Part shown: positions 57,404 through 64,000 of the stretch, in pieces
Layout of the letters: each line of letters starts with the position of its first letter
Position numbering within the stretch: the stretch's first letter is position 1
Assembly: GCA_026545225.1 (NCBI GenBank)
Contig: CM048852.1
Span: 15,026,146-15,090,145 of the forward strand
From: Cornus controversa
Taxonomy: Eukaryota > Streptophyta > Magnoliopsida > Cornales > Cornaceae
Direction of reading: 5' to 3'
DNA: 64,000 nt
Translations under genes and position numbers: made by a program
The notes under the pieces: generated by a model
Database searches by the model: none
What the model was told of the DNA's origin: nothing
What the model saw: only the letters and a program-made list of their open reading frames with translations

Positions 57404-58036
57404 TATTTAAACCATTGGGCTTCCCTCTCATTTTAAAAAAACCATCCGACTTCTTCCCTTCCTCCGTGCGATCCAGAGTCTTTGCAAGAGCCATTTCGCG
57501 CGTGATCTTTTATCGTCGATCATCCACTGCCGTCCGCCGTAGTCCGAGACCGCCGCTATCACTCGCGCGCTCTTCTCTTCGCGGCTGCGAGAGGGACTTC
57601 TTCTATTTGTGTCGTTCATCTTCTTCCTCTTGAGGTAAGTGATGCATGGCTACATTTTGCATCCTTTCTCGCTATTTTTGATAGTTATACGGCTTAATAA
57701 ACATAGTTAGATGATGTTGGGTGGGATTGGTGCATTTGCGATATTCGTAATGAGATCTTGTAAGTTTTTGGGGGTAGAAATTCATGTAGGAGTGAGATAT
57801 TGCATTCTCTCTGTTTCAAATGCTTTCTGCATGGTTTGCGACCGCGACTCTTCGTTTCGGTTGCATCCGCTCGCACTGCCTCTTTGCAGAGTGACTTTTT
57901 TGAACTCATGTTAGCACCATGGACTAGGGCCTCATTTTCATTTTTATTCCTTTATTTTTATTCTTAGTTTATCATTCCTTTTATTTTCTTTTTATTTACG
58001 TACTTTTTGGAATAACGTGCAGACTGCTCCGAGATC
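57404..58036 (+). promoter_or_regulatory. Predicted internal promoter, leader exon and intron of the envelope-position ORF (Athila-3)
   Basis: TATA box TATTTAAA (57404-57411), a leader of about 220 bp, donor AG/GTAAGT, an intron of 388 bp (57635-58022, ending GTGCAG), and the ATG at 58037. A CACGTGAG motif lies just before the TATA box (around 57388). The whole arrangement is shared with Athila-2. Confidence 0.55.
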
Positions 58037-59260
58037 ATGGCGAGGGTGAAGAATGCCCCCGGTTCAGTTAGAGACATGCCCGGGCGAGCCTGCCGGTCTC
58101 GGAAGTTTCACCCGGAGTAGATTTTTGATTTAGCAGAGTTCGAGACGCGTCCCGACAGCGCGTGGGCAGTCGCCGAGCTCAGGAGGCGTCGCCTCGACCG
58201 ACTATGTGTGCCTCCTACTGACGTGGCACACGAGCGCTTAGTGCAGGTCTTCTATGAGCGCATGACCTACTCCTGCACAACGCCGGACACATTAGAGACG
58301 GTCGTGGGCACCACGACTATTACGATTACGCTGAGCCGGATTGCACAGATGCTCGGCATTCCTCACCAGCAGCCGCCAGACATGGTTGACCAGGACGATC
58401 GACCACTTTTCAGGGCCGCACTTCCAGCAGACAAGACGCTGTTCTCCATCGTGATGGGCATGTGTGGCGGGGCGTTTACCACGCCCAATCACAATTGCAC
58501 GTCCAAATCGATGTGCCCGAGCAGACTGTGGTTCCTGGACACCGTTCTCATCAAGAACGCGTGTCCCCTGCAGCACGTGGCAGAGCGTAGGGGCTACCTC
58601 CTCCGTTGCCTTTATTTTTTTCACACGGGCACGTGGGTTTCTATCCCATCACTGATCTGGGGGTAGATGTACAAAGTCTGGGACAACCTCGTCAACAAGA
58701 GGATGAGGCGATCAGCGAGCTGGTGGCTTCCCTTTCCTTTCATGGTCGCAGCTTTTCTTAGTCGTGCTAGTATACCGGTCAGTCATACTGACATCCAGTT
58801 GCCACCGCTCACCCGCTTCACATCTTCTCAGTGGGAGCGGGTGAGGCGACACTTAGAGCGACAGGACCACCAGGGCGATCCTCCAGACGATGTAGATATG
58901 GATGCCCCGGTGGAGATGGAGGAGGGAGAGCCTGCAGGGGATGGGTCTGAGTCTGAGGAGATGGAGGAGGAGGAGATGGATATGGCTGCAGAGCGGCACG
59001 ACATCCTGGCGACGGGCTATTCCTGCCTGGTGGCTGATGTTGAGCGGCTCCAGCAGGGTTTTGACGAGCACGTCCAGGTGACGTAGAGTCAGCTGGAGAG
59101 CATTCGTTCGGACATTTCTTCTCTGGCTCAGGGTCAGAGGGCGATTCTCGACGAGTTCCGAGCCTTCTGGCAGGACCTGCAGTTCCTGTTTGCAGGACGA
59201 GCTTCCACCTCCACTTCTGCTCCCACCGAGCCACAACCACCACCACCCGCCCTCGAGTAG
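58037..59260 (+). pseudogene. Envelope-position ORF of Athila-3 (fossil)
   Basis: Same protein as in Athila-1 and Athila-2: MARVKN start, MTYSCTTPDTLETVVG, NCTSKSMCPSRLWFLD, ACPLQHVAERRG, then the acidic block (SEEMEEEEMDM), coiled-coil-like segment and proline-rich end. About three breaks. No signal peptide or membrane segment is evident. Confidence 0.75.
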
Positions 59261-59598
59261 CTGTTTTTATGTGTCTTTTCTGTTTTACTTTCGGTATTTC
59301 CTGTTCTTTCTTTATGTTTGATAGGCCATGTTGGCCATGTTTTCTTTCATTTTTAGTTTCTTTTTTGAGTATTCCACCTACATGTACATCGTGTACTAAA
59401 CTCATTTTCCCATTTATGGAATTCAGTTATTTTTCTTTTTTCTGTACTACCATGTGTTATCTTTACTGTCTTTATTTCTGCTTTCTGTCAATATCTCTGT
59501 TCTCTATACTTTGACTATGTATGTAGTACCACTTGTCTAATTGTTATATGCGATTCAGTTGATGATTTTCGTTTATTACCGCCTGGTTTAAATTCCTA

Positions 59599-59676
59599 AT
59601 ACTGTTGAGATTGCTTCAACACAGTATGGCGTTAATAAAGAAAGGCAGCCCCTTTGCGTGCTATACGTTAGCGTGC
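59599..59676 (+). other. Conserved RNA hairpin array of Athila-3
   Basis: ATACTGTTGA/TCAACACAGTAT (59599-59627), AAAGG/CCTTT, and GCGTGCTA/TAGCGTGC with loop TACGT (59656-59676). The last stem keeps pairing in RNA through two G-U wobbles. Confidence 0.6.
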
Positions 59677-59971
59677 CTGGATAGTCAATATCTTATCGCA
59701 TAGACCTCTTAGACAATTGGGAAACACCAGTTCGGACCCTTAGATATACAGTGATATTGGCCTTGTCTGTTTGTGCATAATTATTTCATTATGTTCTGTT
59801 TATCTACTTTTTGTTCCTTTTAATGCTCGCGGTATCCAGTTGGTGTTCTGTGCAGGTTCTTCTTACTTGCAGGATGACCGCTACTGTGGAATACCATTTT
59901 TGTCACATTCAGCAATCCCGGTAACTTCTTTCCTTATTCTTCTTGTCCAAACATTGAGGACAATGTTGCAT

Positions 59972-59985
59972 ATAAGTTTGGGGGT
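59972..59985 (+). other. Second polypurine tract of Athila-3
   Basis: TAAGTTTGGGGGTG, exactly 1101 bp before the LTR-adjacent copy at 61073. Confidence 0.6.
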
Positions 59986-61072
59986 GCGGTATGCTATACC
60001 ACTTGCATATGCATGCAACGTTCAGTCGTTATATTGAGTGTCATTGTAGAGCAGTTTTCTTTTTCTTGATATTTTTGCATGCTTGCTATGATGTCTTGCT
60101 TTTTAAAGGAAGATCATTTGAATAAATGTCCGAGGTAAATGCAGTAGGTAGTTAAGAACTTTAACATTGTAAATACCCGCACTTTTGCAAGCTATACAGT
60201 AGGCTAGAACGGTCTACATTTTTGTCTAAATTTGAGCACGTATGGTTCTTGCCCTAAATTTGTCCTTAACCGCACAAATTCGCACACATGCATTTTAAAC
60301 TGTGGGGTATAAGTCTGAGGGAGAATTTTGTAAATTTCTGTTTTTATCTGAACAACTTAAAGAATAAGTTCTTCCGGTTGTTGTAAAAAAAAAAAAAAGA
60401 GAGAAAAAGAGAAAATTTGCAATAAGCCTTCTCACTCAATAAACCGGATTTCTATGCCTCAAAGCAGGGAATACTCGCATATAAGTGTGCAAGGTTGAGC
60501 AATAATAAGCGGGTGGCTTGCTTAAGCTCATCGCCTTGTAAGCTCGGTTATTAAGTCCGAGGGGTGTTTCTTCACCTGATGCCCTAAAACCAACTGGTTT
60601 GGGAGTCATTGGCCCAATGCCGCTACATGGGCTTACAAGAAAGCAAAAAGAGCTAAGCATTGCACGGTCATCCGCGCATGAGCAATCATGAATGTTTTGC
60701 GATAATGAACAGCGGTGTCGAACGTTTTCAATGAGTTTTTCTCTTAAAAACAGATTTGTTCGTTTTCTTCTCCGAATATGACAAAAGCCACGCGTTAGAA
60801 TGCATGTTCACTTTTCAAAGAGGATTTTGGGGTCGGAATTGTTATGTTTGTTCGAACTGGCCATTATGTGGGGACCGTCGTTTATTTATAGCTTGTGCGA
60901 GTCCATTTTTGCTAATGACCACATAGTTCTGTAATACTTGTTGCATTTGCCAAATGTGAAATGAACGGATGATCGCCCTTTATCAAGTTGATGACTGAGC
61001 ATGATTCAACTTTTGTATAAGATAGTTAATTTCATTTTTGTAATATTGCATTGCTAAGGGACTAGCAATATG
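59986..61072 (+). other. Long 3' non-coding region of Athila-3
   Basis: Collinear with the same regions of Athila-1 and Athila-2; no supported gene. Confidence 0.6.
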
Positions 61073-61086
61073 TAAGTTTGGGGGTG
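61073..61086 (+). other. Polypurine tract of Athila-3
   Basis: TAAGTTTGGGGGTG directly before the TG of the 3' LTR. Confidence 0.85.
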
Positions 61087-62514
61087 TGATAAGTGTTCAA
61101 TTCTATGCATTTGAACCCTCTTTATTGCATATGTTAATTCCGTTTTTACGTTTACCGAGATATGTTTACGGTATTTTTGTATTTTTGATGTATTGCAGGT
61201 ATTAGAGTAAATGGAGCAAAGTTTGAAACTATTTGCAGCTGAAGAGAAAAAGTCAGAATTGCAGCCAAAGGCATCTCGATCAATCGAGATGTTGATCTCG
61301 ATCAATCGAGATCTCGATTGATCGAGATCTCATCTCGATTGATCGAAATCTCGATCAATCGAGATTCAATCTCGATTGATCGAGATTCTGCAGAACCCAC
61401 TTGGCCACTTGCTCACCTGCTCTCCCACTTGCAACAAAATCCCCCTTTTTGCACGACTTAGGGGGATTGTCTAACTTGAACAAGACTCTTGGGGACCTTC
61501 TTGATACAAGGGATATATATATTGATATATATATATATGGTGGGCCCCAAGGTTGAAAAGGAAGCCAAAAAGCACACAAAAAGGGCCATATCTCTCATAT
61601 CTCATACATCTCTCAACATACATCAGACCATCCAAGGAGAGACCTCCGGGAGAGGAAGAAGAGGAGCTGAACTAGACCAAGAAGCTTCACTTTCTTCATC
61701 AATGGAAGGGTGCAAGGCTGCCATGACCAACTAACTCCTCTACTAGGGTGTGGTTGACACACCTAGCCATGTAAACTTGTTCATTTTTGTAGCACTTGGG
61801 GATTTGTAGTTAAATGTTGATTATTTAGCCTAGTGAATATGTACACAAATACAATTCTTATATATATTCATTTGATTTGGAATTTATTCTTGTCTTATAG
61901 TAGATTTTGTTACTTGAATGCACAACATTTGCATATTCCACAAGAAGTGCAAATGATGGCTAGATAATGGTGTTTAAATGAATGTGTGATGTTTGCTTGT
62001 ATAGACCATGCCAAGATAAGGTAGTTTGGATGCATGTAGGGTTCACTTAGAGAGTAGGGTAATTAGGTATTTAGTTAGGTTGAAGAGCTATGCTTGTTGA
62101 AGATGGATTATGATAGGTTAGCACACACATTGATCTTTTGATATGTCATTGAGGTCACAAGCCTAATGACATTGTTAGGCATTTAATTAATGAATCCCAT
62201 GCTTGCTACACTTATGAACATGTGAATGGCTAGTGGTGGAAACCAACCCCTAGCTCTCTCTCCCAACTTTACTCTTTAATTTTATTGTCATTTCATTCAT
62301 GCAATAGTTTATAATTAAAAATTCAAAAACCTGTTTTTAGGATTAAAGTAGAATTAATCTTTCTTTAAGACAATCGCAACTAGTCCTCGTGGGATCGATA
62401 CCCTCTATATAGAACCTTATCTACAAAGATTTATGCTCTTGCGAGTGGTTAAATTATATTTTGATAAAAAGGGCAAAATTAAGCTTACAATTTAATCCGA
62501 GTTTAGCCCCATCA
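61087..62514 (+). repeat. 3' LTR of Athila-3
   Basis: 1428 bp, TGATAAGTG to CCCCATCA, with its palindrome array at 61273-61386. It is followed by the target duplication GGGAT and then by the last 50 bases of the interrupted LTR relic. Confidence 0.95.
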
Positions 62515-62519
62515 GGGAT

Positions 62520-62569
62520 TAAAACACGTAAGTAAAGGCGCGAAAATGTATAACATTCAGCGCTTATCA
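62520..62569 (-). repeat. Outer end of the LTR relic split by Athila-3
   Basis: Ends CGCTTATCA, the reverse complement of the TGATAAG start of Athila LTRs. It continues the relic of 48256-49499. Confidence 0.6.
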
Positions 62570-62821
62570 CTACACCTAGCACAATATTTTCCATCAAAAC
62601 ATAGAAGTTATTGACTTTCCTTACCTATCCTTCATCAACAGCGGATGTTTTCTCAACCTTGTCGCCCTATAACATTAAATAACGAAAATAAGATGGACAC
62701 AAGTAAAAAGACTATGATTCAAATAAGTTAAGTAGATGAAAAAGAGAATTAGTAAAAGTTACAATGAGATTCAAATAACTTACGTCAAATTATTGGATTG
62801 GAACAAGTTATTGAAATATTT
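62570..62821. other. 3' flank of the kinase-like pseudogene
   Basis: AT-rich; no gene or repeat recognised. Confidence 0.5.
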
Positions 62822-63677
62822 CTAGTCTTTTGGGGTAAGTTTTGGCTTCCAACCTTTGGGCTTAGGTTTTGGTGTTAGCATTATTTGACGGATTAAAAAT
62901 CTCTGAAAATCCTGCAGATCTTTCATTTTATCTATATCGGTTGAGTTCGGTTTCATATTCCCATTCATTTTAGCAGCCATTAGAAATACATGTTCTCCTC
63001 GCATCACATATGAAGATTCTTCACCTAACCCTCCATGTGCAATCCCAAGTTTGTGGAGGTAGGTCACAACATCCAAAATATTCTATAAAATTAAGAACAA
63101 AAAAAAAAAAAAACTAGAGTATGGAATAAAATAAAAATTTAGCTTCAGAAACAAAATAACATTGTTTTACCTTATAGTATCCTTCCAGAAGTCATGCAAG
63201 TACCTTTATAATGTGAAAGCTTTTTGCTTATTTTTCTCCCTATTATCCTTAACTAAAATACCTCTCAAATTGTCCATATACTACAACTACCACTTTCTTC
63301 AGTATATCTAACCTAACGTCATTGGGTACTAACAAAAACAAAATTTTGAGAGACTTGCAAACTAATGTCGAGTCTGTTGCTATTTTTACATATTCCTCCT
63401 CATAAGGTAAGCAGTAAAACATTACTTTTTCCTCGAACTCCCTAATTCTCACAAGATTTCCTTCCCATGTTTTGTCATCCATCTCTCTTAGCCATTTGAA
63501 TTTGAATTTAAATGTTGATGCTTTTAGACCAGCAATTTGAAAAAAAATTCATATATTCAGATAAGTTCTCAAATGTATAGGGTGTAAAATTTAATTAAAA
63601 TGGATAATACTCACCGTGTTTTCTTTGTTCGCATCACTAACAACATTTTAAATTAAATTATCAACATTTTGCTCCAT
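62822..63677 (-). pseudogene. Protein-kinase-like gene relic, several exons
   Basis: Minus strand. A possible first exon (63615-63677) starts MEQNVDNLI, has an in-frame TAA after codon 9, and ends at a GTGAGT donor. A middle exon (about 63238-63510) reads WLREMDDKTWEGNLVRIREF, then EEKVMFYCLPYEEEYVKIA. A last exon (62822-63085), after a TTTTATAG acceptor, reads NILDVVTYLHKLGIAHGGLG, then DLQDFQRFLIRQIM and a lysine/proline-rich end. YLHKLGIAHGGL resembles a kinase catalytic loop, but the HRD motif is replaced by AHG. A short exon near 63165-63200 (LLEGYYK) would fit between them but its frame is preceded by a TGA. It may be a decayed pseudokinase gene; exon borders are uncertain and the exact family is not recognised. 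Confidence 0.4.
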
Positions 63678-64000
63678 CTTATATCAGGTCCATCCACGAG
63701 AGCTAAGAAAAATAACAAGTGAAACAATATGTCAAAATATACTTATAAATCAACACAACGTGTATGAAAATTTTCAAAACTTGTAGAAAGGATTACTTGG
63801 CTACTTTTGAGTATGATGCCAACAACTAAAAAAAGAAAGAATAGTAAAAATAAAAAAGGATCAGATAAATTTGATAATTAAGAACTTAATCAAATTTGAC
63901 CACTTTATTCTTTTTTACTGCAAAATAAGAGCATACAAGAGGTTGAGGAGGTCAATGTTAATTAGATACAACCAAGAAATTCTCTATTTTAAGAAATCTC
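63678..64000. other. AT-rich right end of the window
   Basis: No gene, repeat or RNA recognised; possibly the upstream region of the kinase-like relic. Confidence 0.5.

Larger units (their letters stand above)
49500..62514 (+). mobile_element. Athila-3: most complete Athila-type element (fossil)
   Basis: A 13-kb element inserted in the LTR relic with target duplication GGGAT (49495-49499 and 62515-62519): 5' LTR 49500-50915, primer site 50922-50939, gag-pol 51209-56842, array 57013-57372, internal promoter and intron 57404-58022, envelope-position ORF 58037-59260, hairpins 59599-59676, polypurine tract 61073-61086, 3' LTR 61087-62514. It looks structurally whole, with about five breaks in its coding regions. 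The LTRs differ at about 22 positions by eye (about 1.6%, or about 0.6 My at 1.3e-8). Confidence 0.95.

Noticed and set aside
48251-62574. CTACA as the target duplication of the split LTR relic (48251-48255 and 62570-62574)
   Set aside because: The inner border lacks the canonical LTR terminus and the 5-bp match could be chance, so I treat the relic as truncated.

Overview
This is nuclear DNA of a eudicot plant, probably a woody one. It is AT-rich, with interrupted genes and dense LTR-retrotransposon nests. The only genes that look functional are class I small heat-shock proteins (sHSP) and a family-1 UDP-glycosyltransferase (UGT). The species cannot be named from the sequence alone.

Layout. 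1-1538 is the 3' end of a SIRE-like Copia element. 1539-3888 is non-coding, with a MITE-like and a fold-back element. 3894-29452 is one old Copia element on the minus strand, flanked by the target duplication ATAGC. Two younger Athila-type Ty3/Gypsy elements sit inside it: Athila-1 (5592-17463, plus, ATGCG) and Athila-2 (17613-27817, minus, GTAGG). 29378-39780 is a tandem duplication of about 4.3 kb. Each unit carries a small TRIM-like LTR element, a hAT-like element and an sHSP gene, and the second unit has also gained a solo LTR. 39142-46323 is a twice-repeated sHSP-UGT cassette, all on the minus strand: sHSP2 with an intact UGT, then sHSP3 with a UGT pseudogene. 46550-48255 holds small Copia relics. 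48256-62569 is an Athila-related LTR relic (minus) split by Athila-3 (49500-62514, plus, GGGAT). The right end holds a decayed kinase-like gene.

Host genes. The three sHSPs encode 152-155 aa cytosolic class I chaperones with shared heat-shock elements. sHSP1 has lost its distal promoter and has an altered TATA box. sHSP3 has a remodelled C-terminus. The UGT (451 aa, one intron) has a complete PSPG box, and its acceptor substrate is unknown.

The most interesting signal is in the Athila elements. Each carries the same array of short palindromes twice: in the LTR upstream of a TATA-like run, and about 30 bp upstream of a second TATA box that precedes a 5' exon, an intron and the envelope-position ORF. 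The palindrome sequence differs completely between subfamilies but matches within each element. Downstream lie a hairpin array with a compensatory change and a second polypurine tract at a near-fixed distance from the first.
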